In this document: positions 32,554-41,052 of the stretch, piece after piece | Layout of the letters: the number at the start of each line of letters is the position of its first letter | Position numbering within the stretch: the stretch's first letter is position 1 | From: an uncultured Flavobacteriales bacterium | Lineage (GTDB): Bacteria > Bacteroidota > Bacteroidia > Flavobacteriales > Crocinitomicaceae | Assembly: GCA_946480085.1 (NCBI GenBank) | Contig: CAMLHZ010000005.1 | Location: forward strand, 1-64,000 | DNA length: 64,000 nt | Direction of reading: 5' to 3' | Made by a program: the position numbers and the translations under genes | Notes under the pieces: generated by a model | What the model was told of the DNA's origin: nothing | What the model saw: the letters and a program-made list of their open reading frames with translations, nothing else | Database searches by the model: none

Positions 32554-33054
32554 ATGAAAAAAACACTACTAATTACATCACTTCTTATCGTTTCTTTTGG
32601 AACGGGAATAGTTGTCAATTCCGTTTTTGCTCAGAATAACAATTCAGAGAAACTGGAGGCTAAGAAGGAGAAACCTCATGACTTAATTCTGGGAGCTTTT
32701 TCAATGAGTTTGAACGTGAAAAATCTGGAAAAATCGAAAGCATTTTATGAAAAGCTTGGATTCAAACAGATGGGAGGAAGCATGGAGCAACGATATGTTA
32801 TTCTCAAAAACGGTACAACGATCATCGGACTTTTTGAAGGTTTTTTCGAAGGAAATATGCTGACATTCAATCCGGGTTGGGACGAAAATGCAAAACCTAT
32901 GAAGAAATGGGATGATGTTCGCATCATTCAAAAGAAGTTGAAGGAAACTGGTGAAATGTTAACAACGGAAGCAAGCGATACAACAACTGGTCCGGCTTTT
33001 ATTACACTTCAAGACCCTGACGGAAACGTTCTATTATTTGATCAACACAGGTAA
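32554..33054 (+). CDS. Exported VOC-fold protein
   Basis: 166 residues. A clear Sec signal peptide (LLITSLLIVSFGTGIVVNS) ending VFAQ precedes a VOC domain: FSMSLNVKNLEKSKAFYEKL, GFKQMGGSMEQRYVILKNGT, FNPGWDENAKPMKKW and FITLQDPDGNVLLFDQHR. VOC proteins normally act in the cytosol, so an exported one is unusual. The first and last strands have the His/Glu-like positions only partly. The reaction is not known. A DinB gene starts 2 bp after it, a common pairing of detoxifying folds. Confidence 0.8.
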   Translation: MKKTLLITSLLIVSFGTGIVVNSVFAQNNNSEKLEAKKEKPHDLILGAFSMSLNVKNLEKSKAFYEKLGFKQMGGSMEQRYVILKNGTTIIGLFEGFFEGNMLTFNPGWDENAKPMKKWDDVRIIQKKLKETGEMLTTEASDTTTGPAFITLQDPDGNVLLFDQHR

Positions 33055-33056
33055 TT

Positions 33057-33512
33057 ATGGAAGCAATCTTAAATTCATGGAAAACCATCCGATCCAAATA
33101 CATTGGATTTTTGGAAAATCACACCTTGGAACAACTGAACAAGGTTCCTGAAGGCTTTAGTAATAACCTGATCTGGAATATCGGACACATCATTGTTGCT
33201 CAGCAAGGATTGATCTACAAACAATCAGATTTGCGAATGAATGTTCGTGAGGAATTGTACGAGAAATACCGCTCTGGAACAAAACCTGAAAGCGATATAA
33301 CAGAAGAAAAACGTCAGGAATTGAAACACTTGTTGACTTCGATGATAGAACGTACTGAGAGTGACTTGGCAAACGGCGTTTTCAAAGTTTACAACGAACG
33401 AACTACAGGAACCGGATTTCATTTAGGAAATTTGAACGATGCCTTTGTGTTCAACAATGTGCACGAAGGAATTCATTTGGGGTACATGATGGCGATGAGG
33501 AAATCGTTGTAA
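33057..33512 (+). CDS. DinB-family protein
   Basis: 151 residues. The blocks ILNSWKTIRSKYIGFLENHT, LEQLNKVPEGFSNNLIWNIG, HIIVAQQGLIYKQSD and FVFNNVHEGIHLGYMMAMRK show a DinB fold with the metal-site residues H in NIGHII and in HEGIHLG. It starts 2 bp after the exported VOC gene. Function: probable metal-dependent hydrolase or transferase of unknown substrate. Second of three DinB proteins here. Confidence 0.82.
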   Translation: MEAILNSWKTIRSKYIGFLENHTLEQLNKVPEGFSNNLIWNIGHIIVAQQGLIYKQSDLRMNVREELYEKYRSGTKPESDITEEKRQELKHLLTSMIERTESDLANGVFKVYNERTTGTGFHLGNLNDAFVFNNVHEGIHLGYMMAMRKSL

Positions 33513-33559
33513 TCGGTTTACTTTTATTGAAACTCAACATTAGTTGGAAAGCAATCCGA

Positions 33560-34264
33560 ATGTTAAAATCCGTTTTATTTTTTCTATCCGTTAGTTTCTC
33601 TTTCGGCGTATTCGCTCAAAGTGAACCTCAAGAGATCATTTTGCCAATGAGTCAGACCAATTGGGTTAGTCTCGATTATCTCAACTGTTTGAAAGCTCAG
33701 CTTCCTTGCGAATGTGAAAAGAGCGGTGAGGTTTTCCTTATCGATTTAGATACATCTGGAATGTACTTGCGTCTTTATAACGGTCGAGCAAATCAGGATT
33801 ACGGTGGTGGAAATTTGGATGCTTTTGGTTTCAACAGTTATTATGTCTTGAACTATCAAACCGATGAAATTCTTTCCAATACCATCACGGATACACTTGG
33901 AGTTGTTTCAATTGATAGTCGAACATTGAGTTATATTGATTCCAACGATAGAGAAACCATCTTTGTCAAGTATGGAGATTCCAACTTCTTTCCTTACATG
34001 GATGGAAATGTAACCTGGTTGAACGAACAGTTGTTCATTCGAGGTTACTCTTCTTTACAGGAAATTTTACACGTAGATCCATTAAACTGTTTTTGTAACT
34101 GGGAGCTTGGTGCCATCAATTTATTGAGCTCAGGAAAAAAGCAGTGGATACTGGAGATGGAGAACAACGAATTGATTATTTACCGCTGGGTTAACCCTCC
34201 AAAACGAAAAAGTATTGGTGAACTCAAAATCAAGAAAAAGGAAATTCAGCGTTTAAAGTGGTAG
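33560..34264 (+). CDS. Exported protein of unknown function
   Basis: 234 residues from the ATG at 33560. A TTG eleven codons upstream would give an unusual N-region. The signal peptide ends FGVFAQ. The body has WVSLDYLNCLKAQLPCECEK, YNGRANQDYGGGNLDAFGFN, VSIDSRTLSYIDSNDRETIF and YSSLQEILHVDPLNCFCNWE. A Cys-rich segment CLKAQLPCEC and a later CFCNW may form disulfides. No family recognised. Its stop codon directly abuts the stop codon of the convergent WG-repeat gene, with no base between them. Confidence 0.6.
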   Translation: MLKSVLFFLSVSFSFGVFAQSEPQEIILPMSQTNWVSLDYLNCLKAQLPCECEKSGEVFLIDLDTSGMYLRLYNGRANQDYGGGNLDAFGFNSYYVLNYQTDEILSNTITDTLGVVSIDSRTLSYIDSNDRETIFVKYGDSNFFPYMDGNVTWLNEQLFIRGYSSLQEILHVDPLNCFCNWELGAINLLSSGKKQWILEMENNELIIYRWVNPPKRKSIGELKIKKKEIQRLKW

Positions 34265-36481
34265 TTATTGCGCTGCGAATTTTATCGGCAAAACAAATTT
34301 ACTTCGCACCGGTTCTCCTCCGACTTTAGCCGGTTTCCACTTCGGCATTTTCTTTACCACTCTGATGCATTCTTCATCACATGGCGGACAATCAGTTAGC
34401 TTTTTCTGAACCTTTATGTCGGTTAAACTGCCATCTTTTTCAACAATAAAACTGATGTAGCATTTACCATTGATCCCCAATTCAATTGCAAGTTCGGGAT
34501 AGATTGTGTTGTTCGCGATGAATTGTATGAGTGCTGATTTTCCACCAACAAATTCAGCAACTTCATCTACTGCAACAACCACTTCGTTTGGATCAGCTTC
34601 AGGTACCGGAATCGTCAAACCAATAGGTTCTGGAGGAAAAGGATCATCCTCCCACGATTTTCTTATAATGGGAGCATTTGGAATCTTACCAATATGCCCA
34701 TAACAATCAACTCCTGCGGCGGTATCACGACATTCAAAAAGTCCCGATGCTTCAAGCGCTTTCAAATCGTGTGAAATGGAAATATAGATCTTTCCGGTTG
34801 GAGAAATAACATTGGATTTGTCAATAGTTTTGCAAATGATTCCCGAAAGCGCTCCTTTGATTTGATCATAGATTGCAGGAATGATAATTTTTCCATTGAT
34901 ATCGATTAAACCCTGATGTTCGTTTTCTGAATAAATGAAATAATTCTTTAGTTTTTTTTCAGAAGCTTTGCCGATATTATACACCAATTCCAGATCATCA
35001 TATTTGAATGGCAATACGACCGTGTTGTTCTCGCCAACCAAACCGTATTTTCCATTGAGTGAAGCCATTGCAACCCTCTGGCTTTCGATGTATCGTAGAT
35101 TTTTATAAATGGTTGGAATGATAAGCTTTCCATTTTCATCAACAACTCCGGATAAGTATTCCCCTGGTTTCTCGGGGTCGTTGACCATTATCACTACATA
35201 CGTTCCACCACGAGATCCAATTTTGCAAGCATAAGGGAAAATCCATTCCAACGTTTTGATATTAAACAATTTGGTTTCGTTGTATTGTTTGTCTTTTGAG
35301 AAATAATACAAGGTTTGCACCTTAACCTCGTATTCGTTTCCAAATGGCTTGCTAAGCTCGAATTCAGGAGCTACTATTTGGTTACCTTTCAAGTCAAAAA
35401 CACCACTTTTTTTTATTCCATCTACTTTGATGGAAACAATGAAACAATTTGCACCACTCGGCCTTGAGATTTCTGAATAAATGGGGTCAAGGATCTTAAC
35501 TCCATTTGTATCAAGAGCGCCCATTCCGTTTTCAGTAGAGTAGGATATGTAACTCGTATAATGAGTAATTGCTTTGTATTCAATAGGAACTTTAAGAACT
35601 CCTTCCTCGTTGATATATCCGCATTTATCGTTTTCCCAGACTACAAAGCCAAAACTTGTTGCTCCTTTTCTGTTAACTTTGACAGCTTGATATTTCGGTT
35701 CAATGATGGTTTTTCCGGAAGTCGAAACAGCTCCCTGCATCCCACCTTTTTTTGTTAGAAGTACGGAAACGCTTCCTGTCCTATGATCTGTTATTTCATC
35801 AAATTCAATAGGAACGGTTAGTTTCCCCCCACGGGATAGAACTCCCCATTTTCCGTTTTGTTTCACTCTGAAAAAGGATTCTGCTGTTCTTGTATTGATG
35901 TATTCGATATGCTCGTAAACAATTGGTACAATAAGTTTTCCTTGATAATCACAAAGTCCGTAAAGTCCATTCTGTTGAACTTTGAAAAACAGATAATTAT
36001 CTATTTCCGAAAGTTGCTTAATGCTCTCGTAAATTGGCTTTATGAGCACTTTGTCGTTGACTTTGTAACCCCTTTTTCCATTTTCAGTGAATACACCAGT
36101 GAACTTGTATCCTGGTACTTCTTTCCGTGGTTCTGGGGTTCTTTCTGGCCAGGAATGAGGATGTGCGTCTGGCATATAAGGACGTTGATAAGGATCTTGA
36201 TCATGATAAAACCCGTAATACTTAGCTAAAGAAGTGTAATCCGCGAATTCCTTTCCGTTGAGATCAATAAACATCCATTGTCCATTCTTCACAACTGTTG
36301 CCGACATTCCTTTTTTGTTATCAGGAAGAGAATCGAACAAGCCAACCATTGAATACTGCTTCTGTTTACAATAACTGAGGAATGCTTCTCCACTTACGTA
36401 GCCAAAAGCATCGGGTTTGAAAGGCTGTCCAAAACCGACCAGTGAAATTAGAAGACAGAATACGACTAGCAGCGATTTCAT
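34265..36481 (-). CDS. Exported WG-repeat protein with a TonB-type C-terminal domain
   Basis: 738 residues. Signal peptide ends LVGFGQ. About ten WG repeats run from residue 130 to 600, each of the form GLCDYQGKLIVPIVYEHIEY or NGKWGVLSRGGKLTVPIEFD. These beta units are used for protein binding. The last 95 residues are a TonB_C domain: FIANNTIYPELAIELGINGK, YISFIVEKDGSLTDIKVQKK, MPKWKPAKVGGEPVRSKFVL. TonB_C domains contact outer-membrane receptors or act as sensors in Bacteroidota. No membrane helix besides the signal peptide is seen. Function unknown. Confidence 0.88.
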   Translation of the reverse strand: MKSLLVVFCLLISLVGFGQPFKPDAFGYVSGEAFLSYCKQKQYSMVGLFDSLPDNKKGMSATVVKNGQWMFIDLNGKEFADYTSLAKYYGFYHDQDPYQRPYMPDAHPHSWPERTPEPRKEVPGYKFTGVFTENGKRGYKVNDKVLIKPIYESIKQLSEIDNYLFFKVQQNGLYGLCDYQGKLIVPIVYEHIEYINTRTAESFFRVKQNGKWGVLSRGGKLTVPIEFDEITDHRTGSVSVLLTKKGGMQGAVSTSGKTIIEPKYQAVKVNRKGATSFGFVVWENDKCGYINEEGVLKVPIEYKAITHYTSYISYSTENGMGALDTNGVKILDPIYSEISRPSGANCFIVSIKVDGIKKSGVFDLKGNQIVAPEFELSKPFGNEYEVKVQTLYYFSKDKQYNETKLFNIKTLEWIFPYACKIGSRGGTYVVIMVNDPEKPGEYLSGVVDENGKLIIPTIYKNLRYIESQRVAMASLNGKYGLVGENNTVVLPFKYDDLELVYNIGKASEKKLKNYFIYSENEHQGLIDINGKIIIPAIYDQIKGALSGIICKTIDKSNVISPTGKIYISISHDLKALEASGLFECRDTAAGVDCYGHIGKIPNAPIIRKSWEDDPFPPEPIGLTIPVPEADPNEVVVAVDEVAEFVGGKSALIQFIANNTIYPELAIELGINGKCYISFIVEKDGSLTDIKVQKKLTDCPPCDEECIRVVKKMPKWKPAKVGGEPVRSKFVLPIKFAAQ

Positions 36482-36555
36482 GATTCGAAAATAAGTGTTT
36501 TACTGAACGAGCTTGCTTACAAGATGTTAAGCGTACCAATTATTGATTAAAACGT

Positions 36556-36921
36556 TCAACCAAGAACTTCGGCGCGATGAGCTAATCCCCAAAAATGCAA
36601 TTCGTCTAACACTTTCTCAAGCGACATTCCGTGCTTAGTGATCGAATACTCCACGCGTGGAGGAAACGAATCGTGGACTTCACGTGTAATGAGTTTATTC
36701 AACTCCAATGACTTCAGTTCTTTCGACAAGGTTTTATCAGTAATTCCATTTACACTACGTGCAATTTCCGTAAACCGTTTTGGCTTCTCCGACAAGGAGA
36801 ACAAGATCAATAATTTCCATCTTCCTTCAACAGCTTCCAATGCATCCTGAATGGATAACATAGTTTTGGGACAACCTCCGTTTGCTAACATAATTTCTTC
36901 TAAAATATAGTTCAAATTCAT
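36556..36921 (-). CDS. HxlR-family transcription regulator
   Basis: 121 residues. The winged helix is complete: IQDALEAVEGRWKLLILFSL, KPKRFTEIARSVNGITDKTL, SKELKSLELNKLITREVHDS and PPRVEYSITKHGMSLEKVLD. A Cys in NGGCPKTM at the start is the redox- or aldehyde-sensing position in many HxlR proteins. It binds palindromes as a dimer. It is divergent from the DoxX gene, with palindromes in between, so regulation of DoxX and of itself is likely. Confidence 0.9.
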   Translation of the reverse strand: MNLNYILEEIMLANGGCPKTMLSIQDALEAVEGRWKLLILFSLSEKPKRFTEIARSVNGITDKTLSKELKSLELNKLITREVHDSFPPRVEYSITKHGMSLEKVLDELHFWGLAHRAEVLG

Positions 36922-36923
36922 TA

Positions 36924-36935
36924 CCTGCTAGCAGG
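36924..36935. promoter_or_regulatory. Palindrome next to the HxlR gene start
   Basis: CCTGCTAGCAGG is a perfect 12-bp palindrome, two bases upstream of the HxlR start codon on the minus strand. It could be an operator for autoregulation. A related half site, CCTGCTGAC, occurs at 36990-36998. Confidence 0.5.
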
Positions 36936-36966
36936 CATTTTCTTTTCCACAAATTAACAAATGCCA

Positions 36967-36980
36967 ATAACACGTGTTAT
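36967..36980. promoter_or_regulatory. Palindrome in the HxlR-DoxX control region
   Basis: ATAACACGTGTTAT, a perfect 14-bp palindrome, 46 bp upstream of the HxlR start. A dimeric regulator could bind there. It is not part of the repeat families described elsewhere in the window. Confidence 0.5.
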
Positions 36981-37033
36981 CAGTCACCTACCTGCTGACT
37001 GAATTGCCCTTTCCTGTTTAATTCAGCGAGTCT

Positions 37034-37094
37034 GTCGGTCATCGAGCGTAGTCGAGATGTAAGCGAGCTTTTCTTCGCGTCTTTGCGGGAAATT
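37034..37094. repeat. Short dispersed repeats: TCGAGCGTAGTCGAGA and CTTTGCGGGAAA types
   Basis: GTCATCGAGCGTAGTCGAGA and, 30 bp later, CTTCGCGTCTTTGCGGGAAA. The first resembles a small palindromic repeat common between genes in Bacteroidota; the second is one arm of the GCGGGAAA family that also occurs at 55508 and 57591. Both lie in the gap between HxlR and DoxX. Confidence 0.6.
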
Positions 37095-37123
37095 TAACAT
37101 GATCTGTGCGATACTGTCTTTCT

Positions 37124-37162
37124 GGATAGCGCTATCCAAACGGAAAGTACTATCGTTTGGAT
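37124..37162. promoter_or_regulatory. Nested inverted repeats upstream of the DoxX gene
   Basis: GGATAGCGCTATCC (37124-37137) is a perfect palindrome. It overlaps a second inverted repeat: ATCCAAACG (37134-37142) and CGTTTGGAT (37154-37162), 11 bp apart. The block lies 42 bp before the DoxX start codon and may be the operator of HxlR or of another dimeric regulator. Confidence 0.5.
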
Positions 37163-37203
37163 ATTAAAGGTAGCTAGTTTTGTTCTATCAAATAGAATGT
37201 AAT

Positions 37204-37605
37204 ATGAAAACAGAAAGAAAGTTGTCAAACGTATTGAACATCGGACTTTGGATTGCTCAATCACTTTTAGCCTTCACACTCGTTTGGGCAGCTGGTATGA
37301 AATGGTTTCAGTCACCAGAGAAATTAGCAGAAATGTGGACCTGGACAGCTGATAATCCACTTTTGGTAAAGCTTACCGGAGTATTGGATTTACTAGCAGG
37401 ACTTGGATTGATTTTGCCTGGAATCTTAAAATGGAGTTCAAAACTTACCGTGTTGACTGCAATCGGTATTGTCTTGCTCATGATCTCGGCGATTGTTTTT
37501 CACGTTTCGAGAGGTGAAGTCTCACAAATTGGGTTCAACATTTTTGTTGCTTTAATGGCGGTTTTTATTGCCTGGGGAAGGTGGCGTTCATCTTTGATTC
37601 CTTAA
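37204..37605 (+). CDS. DoxX-family membrane protein
   Basis: 133 residues from the ATG at 37204. Four membrane helices are present: LWIAQSLLAFTLVWAAGMKW, LVKLTGVLDLLAGLGLILPG, KLTVLTAIGIVLLMISAIVF and FNIFVALMAVFIAWGRWRSS. The first helix and AGLGLILPG are the DoxX signatures. DoxX proteins are membrane quinol- or thiol-linked proteins of unclear function, often governed by HxlR or MarR regulators. That is consistent with the divergent HxlR gene and its palindromes. Confidence 0.8.
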   Translation: MKTERKLSNVLNIGLWIAQSLLAFTLVWAAGMKWFQSPEKLAEMWTWTADNPLLVKLTGVLDLLAGLGLILPGILKWSSKLTVLTAIGIVLLMISAIVFHVSRGEVSQIGFNIFVALMAVFIAWGRWRSSLIP

Positions 37606-37631
37606 TTTTGCAGTACACTTAAGCAAACAGT

Positions 37632-38042
37632 ATGGAAAAGCAATGGACAAAAAACGAACAAGTAGTAGTGGATTTTTTGAAAATGGTTGAAAACCGTGAA
37701 TCGCCATCCGAACTTGACAAATTTTATCATCCTGAAGTGGAACAGATTGAGTTTCCAAATGCCATTACCAAGAACACTGCGTTTAGAAGTCTTCAGGATT
37801 TGAAAGATGGTTCTGAACGTGGAAAGGCTATAATGAGTAAGGAACGTTGTGAAATAAAGAAGCTTTATTCGTTTGATGAAACAGTCATTCTTGAAGCCGT
37901 TTGGAAAGGAACAATTGCTATGGACATAGGGAAATTGAAAGCAGGTGAAGAAATGGTAGCTTATTTTGCTCAGTTTTTTGAGTTTAAAGATGGAAAAATC
38001 TATCGTCAAAGAAATTACGACTGTTTCGAGCCGTTTACCTGA
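37632..38042 (+). CDS. SnoaL/NTF2-like protein
   Basis: 136 residues, no signal. VDFLKMVENRESPSELDKFY, HPEVEQIEFPNAITKNTAFR, ILEAVWKGTIAMDIGKLKAG and FAQFFEFKDGKIYRQRNYDC fit the cone-shaped NTF2-like fold used by many cofactor-free enzymes and ligand-binding proteins. FEFKDGKIYRQRNYDC is the typical last strand pair. It follows the DoxX gene by 26 bp and is possibly controlled by the same promoter. Substrate unknown. Confidence 0.78.
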   Translation: MEKQWTKNEQVVVDFLKMVENRESPSELDKFYHPEVEQIEFPNAITKNTAFRSLQDLKDGSERGKAIMSKERCEIKKLYSFDETVILEAVWKGTIAMDIGKLKAGEEMVAYFAQFFEFKDGKIYRQRNYDCFEPFT

Positions 38043-38110
38043 TGTGAAGAATTCTTAAATACCTTTTGAATTCCACTGCATTGGTTAATTTCATGCAATA
38101 GACCTGTTTA

Positions 38111-39028
38111 ATGCTCGACTATTTCAAACTACAATTCAAGAGGTTTACCAGACGTTTCAGCGATACAGGCATTAATCCTGTGTTTGCGTTAATTGTTTTG
38201 TTCGTAAGCTTTATCGCGTTTTCCGTTTATTTATTTCATAAAGCAAGCTTTGCTGAATACGTTTATCCTATTATTGCTTTGAGTTTTGCCGGAGCTTTAT
38301 CAGATGCAAAAAGAAATGGTTTTCTAAAATCTAATTTTAGAGCAAACGAGTGGAGAAAGATCCGTGTTTTGGAAAATCTGATCATTGTTTCTCCTTTTCT
38401 TGCTTTTTTGCTGTTTAAGCAGTGTTTTCTAATATCTGCAGTAACGGGGTTCCTTGCTGTTTTGATTTCTTTTATCCAGGTGGGATCTCGTTTTAGTTTC
38501 GTGATTCCAACACCGTTTTCCAAAAAACCATTCGAGTTTACAGTTGGATTTAGAAGCACGTTTTATCTTTTTCCATTGATCTACATTCTCACTGTAATTG
38601 CCGTTTATACAAATACGTTTAACCTTGGGATTTTTGCCATGCTTGCCGTTTTTGCGATCTGTTTAAACTATTACGCCAAACCAGAAGACGATTTCTTTGT
38701 TTGGAGTTATAACCATACTCCAAAACAATTTCTATTGCAGAAAATGAAGACAGGCCTAGTTCAATCTACCTTGTTAATTACTCCAATTTTCCTGACGCTT
38801 ACCATCGTTTTTTATGAGAATTGGTATTATATCCTTCTTTTTCTGGCAGTAGGATATGCTTTTATAGTAGCCGCAATTGTTGCTAAATATTCAGCGTTTC
38901 CGGATGAAATGAACATGACGCAAGGATTTCTGATAACAATGAGTGTATTCTTTCCACCATTGCTAATCGTTGTAATCCCATATTTTTTCACACAATCAGT
39001 TAATAGACTAAAGCACTACTTGAAATGA
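38111..39028 (+). CDS. ABC transporter membrane component
   Basis: 305 residues with about seven hydrophobic segments, including NPVFALIVLFVSFIAFSVYL, TFYLFPLIYILTVIAVYTN, GIFAMLAVFAICLNYYA and LLITPIFLTLTIVFYENW. Its start (YFKLQFKRFTRRFSDTGINP) is basic. No family motif could be recognised in the sequence itself. The ABC ATPase gene overlaps its end by 4 bp, which points to an ABC-2-like permease partner. Likely role: export of an unknown lipid, peptide or polymer. Confidence 0.68.
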   Translation: MLDYFKLQFKRFTRRFSDTGINPVFALIVLFVSFIAFSVYLFHKASFAEYVYPIIALSFAGALSDAKRNGFLKSNFRANEWRKIRVLENLIIVSPFLAFLLFKQCFLISAVTGFLAVLISFIQVGSRFSFVIPTPFSKKPFEFTVGFRSTFYLFPLIYILTVIAVYTNTFNLGIFAMLAVFAICLNYYAKPEDDFFVWSYNHTPKQFLLQKMKTGLVQSTLLITPIFLTLTIVFYENWYYILLFLAVGYAFIVAAIVAKYSAFPDEMNMTQGFLITMSVFFPPLLIVVIPYFFTQSVNRLKHYLK

Positions 39029-39705
39029 TAGAAATTAACAATTTGTCAAAGAGATTTGGGACAAAGCAAGTGTTGAAGAACATCAATCTTCGTTTTGAAG
39101 AAGGAAAAGTCTACGGAATTGTAGGGGAGAACGGTGCTGGAAAAACCACGCTTTTTAGATGCATTGCGGATTTGGAAAATTATGATGGTACTATTGTTTC
39201 TGATTTAAATCCTTTGAAAGATCATTTGGGATTACTGCTTACAGAACCGTTTTTCTTTAATAAGATTACCGGAAAGGAATACATTCAACTGCTTTGCAAC
39301 GCGAGAAAAGTACAGATAGATAACATCGAAGCGAGAAACGTTTTTGATTTGCCATTGAATCAATATGCAACAACTTATTCAACGGGAATGAAAAAGAAAT
39401 TGGCACTTACTGCGTTACTATTGCAAGGAAACAAGTATTTTATTCTTGACGAGCCTTTTAATGGTGTTGATATTCAAAGTAATATCGTGTTGACCGAAAT
39501 CATCCTGAAATTAAGAGAGATGAAGAAAGTGGTAATCATTTCATCGCATATTTTTTCGACCTTAAATGATACTTGTGATGAAATTGTGTTGTTGAGGCAA
39601 GGTGAACAACTACGAACGGTTCCAAAAAGCATGTTCAAGGAGTTGGAAGAAGAAATGAAGTCGCAAGCAGTAGGAAATAAGATTGACCAATTGGGGTTGG
39701 TATAA
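39025..39705 (+). CDS. ABC transporter ATP-binding protein
   Basis: 226 residues. Walker A is GENGAGKTT, the Q-loop region is LGLLLTEPFF, the signature is YSTGMKKKLALT, Walker B is KYFILDEPFNGVD and the switch His is in ISSHIFSTL. The signature differs from LSGGQ but is like that of ABC-2 type exporters. The ATG overlaps the stop of the upstream permease gene (ATGA), so coupled translation is likely. Confidence 0.92.
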   Translation: MIEINNLSKRFGTKQVLKNINLRFEEGKVYGIVGENGAGKTTLFRCIADLENYDGTIVSDLNPLKDHLGLLLTEPFFFNKITGKEYIQLLCNARKVQIDNIEARNVFDLPLNQYATTYSTGMKKKLALTALLLQGNKYFILDEPFNGVDIQSNIVLTEIILKLREMKKVVIISSHIFSTLNDTCDEIVLLRQGEQLRTVPKSMFKELEEEMKSQAVGNKIDQLGLV

Positions 39706-39757
39706 GTCATTTGAGGAACGATTGTTGTTGTAAGAAAATGTCATTTTAATAAAACTT

Positions 39758-40117
39758 ATGAAAAATCATCTTACAACTACCTTGTTTTTATTTCTTGTAA
39801 ATTTTGCCTTTGCACAAAACCTCAAGCCGAGTCAATTTGTTCATATTCAGGGAAAAATGCCAGTTGAAAAGAGTGCGTTCGGTTTAATTTATACGGTTCC
39901 AAAGGATTCTGCATTAGTTATCACAACAGCTTCAATTCGGTCTCATAACGATATAGAGGTTGCACTTTACAATAAAGGGGTTTTTGTTACCCAACCCTTT
40001 ACTTCCTCCACGGGAATTGTGTTTCGATCGGGTTCTGAAATATCCATTGGTAATACCACAAGAGCAGAGGTCGTTTACACCTATAACATTATTGGTTACC
40101 TTGTAAAGGATGAATAA
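39758..40117 (+). CDS. Small exported protein of unknown function
   Basis: 119 residues. Signal peptide ends FAFAQ. The rest is a small beta-rich domain with KPSQFVHIQGKMPVEKSAFG, IYTVPKDSALVITTASIRS, VEVALYNKGVFV-like segments (DIEVALYNKGVFVT) and TRAEVVYTYNIIGYLV. The last codons overlap the next gene by 8 bp. No family recognised. It may be a periplasmic or surface partner of the following exported protein. Confidence 0.55.
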   Translation: MKNHLTTTLFLFLVNFAFAQNLKPSQFVHIQGKMPVEKSAFGLIYTVPKDSALVITTASIRSHNDIEVALYNKGVFVTQPFTSSTGIVFRSGSEISIGNTTRAEVVYTYNIIGYLVKDE

Positions 40118-40637
40118 TTTGAAAACAGTTCTACTTACTTTCTTTCTGTTTTTGATGAGCATTCCAGCAACCGCTCAAACCGTGGTCATCGAAAAGAATG
40201 AGATTGTTATTAATGGAGTTCATCTGGACAAGAACAGTTTAATCGACGATTACATTGCTGTTCTGGGTCAACCTGACAGAAAGTTTAATCTCATCAATAA
40301 CATTTACGTTTACGATCAATTGGGACTTTACATTTACGAGAATTACCTGAATAAAAATGCAATTATAGAAGTCAGCTTCGATTTTAAAAAAGACAAGGAA
40401 CTTGATTTTTCACCTAAAAAAAAGTTTAAGGGTAAAATCTTTCTGCCTGATTATGATTTAACTTTAAGCAAGAGAATTGGATTCCGGAAACTAGGTAGAG
40501 TTTGTAGAGAGAACGACAACGAAACATTGGAAATTGAGTTCAGTGATTCTGAATTCCAATATGGTGAGTTGAGTTTAATGTTTACCCATGGATTTTTCAG
40601 AGGCGGAACTTCCAACTTTACGATAGATTTTCGTTGA
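40110..40637 (+). CDS. Exported protein, DUF7738-like
   Basis: 175 residues. Signal peptide ends IPATAQ. The domain begins EIVINGVHLDKNSLIDDYIA and VLGQPDRKFNLINNIYVYDQ, then LGLYIYENYLNKNAIIEVSF, PDYDLTLSKRIGFRKLGRVC and YGELSLMFTHGFFRGG. The order ING..L....I.DYI..LG.P.R matches a Bacteroidota family that I remember as DUF7738, but this is not checked. Its function is not known. Translation probably starts within the end of the preceding exported gene. Confidence 0.6.
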   Translation: MNNLKTVLLTFFLFLMSIPATAQTVVIEKNEIVINGVHLDKNSLIDDYIAVLGQPDRKFNLINNIYVYDQLGLYIYENYLNKNAIIEVSFDFKKDKELDFSPKKKFKGKIFLPDYDLTLSKRIGFRKLGRVCRENDNETLEIEFSDSEFQYGELSLMFTHGFFRGGTSNFTIDFR

Positions 40638-40657
40638 ATTATCAGTAAAATAAGATT

Positions 40658-41020
40658 ATGATTGAAGAAATAACACAAGCTATTACTGATTTCGTTCGAG
40701 GAGGCGACAACAGTGATGTTGACTTATTGAATAGAGTGTTGCATGAGGATTTCCGTGTGACCAATAATGGATTCATGGGAACGAAAGGTGTGACGATAAT
40801 CAGTAAACAACAGTACTTAAAGAACATCGATACTGGAGTTTTTGGTGGTTTACCCCGAAAAATGGAAATTGAAAGCATTGATTTTGTTGGAACTATTGCA
40901 TCTGTCAAGTTGCGTCTGGAAAGTGCCGAGAATTATTTTGTGTCTTATAATTCACTGGTTTTGGATGGCGATGGTCAATGGAAATTGATCAGTAATTTGG
41001 CAGTTGTTGAAGGAAAATAA
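40658..41020 (+). CDS. NTF2-like/lumazine-binding-type protein
   Basis: 120 residues, cytosolic. TQAITDFVRGGDNSDVDLLN, RVLHEDFRVTNNGFMGTKGV, YLKNIDTGVFGGLPRKMEIE and VKLRLESAENYFVSYNSLVL, ending GQWKLISNLAVV, fit the putative lumazine-binding branch of the NTF2-like fold. Despite the branch name, lumazine binding is not proved for these proteins. Single gene, 20 bp after the exported protein and 32 bp before the esterase. Confidence 0.78.
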   Translation: MIEEITQAITDFVRGGDNSDVDLLNRVLHEDFRVTNNGFMGTKGVTIISKQQYLKNIDTGVFGGLPRKMEIESIDFVGTIASVKLRLESAENYFVSYNSLVLDGDGQWKLISNLAVVEGK

Positions 41021-41052
41021 ATGCTCTTTGTAACTTAGTAAAAACTCATAGA

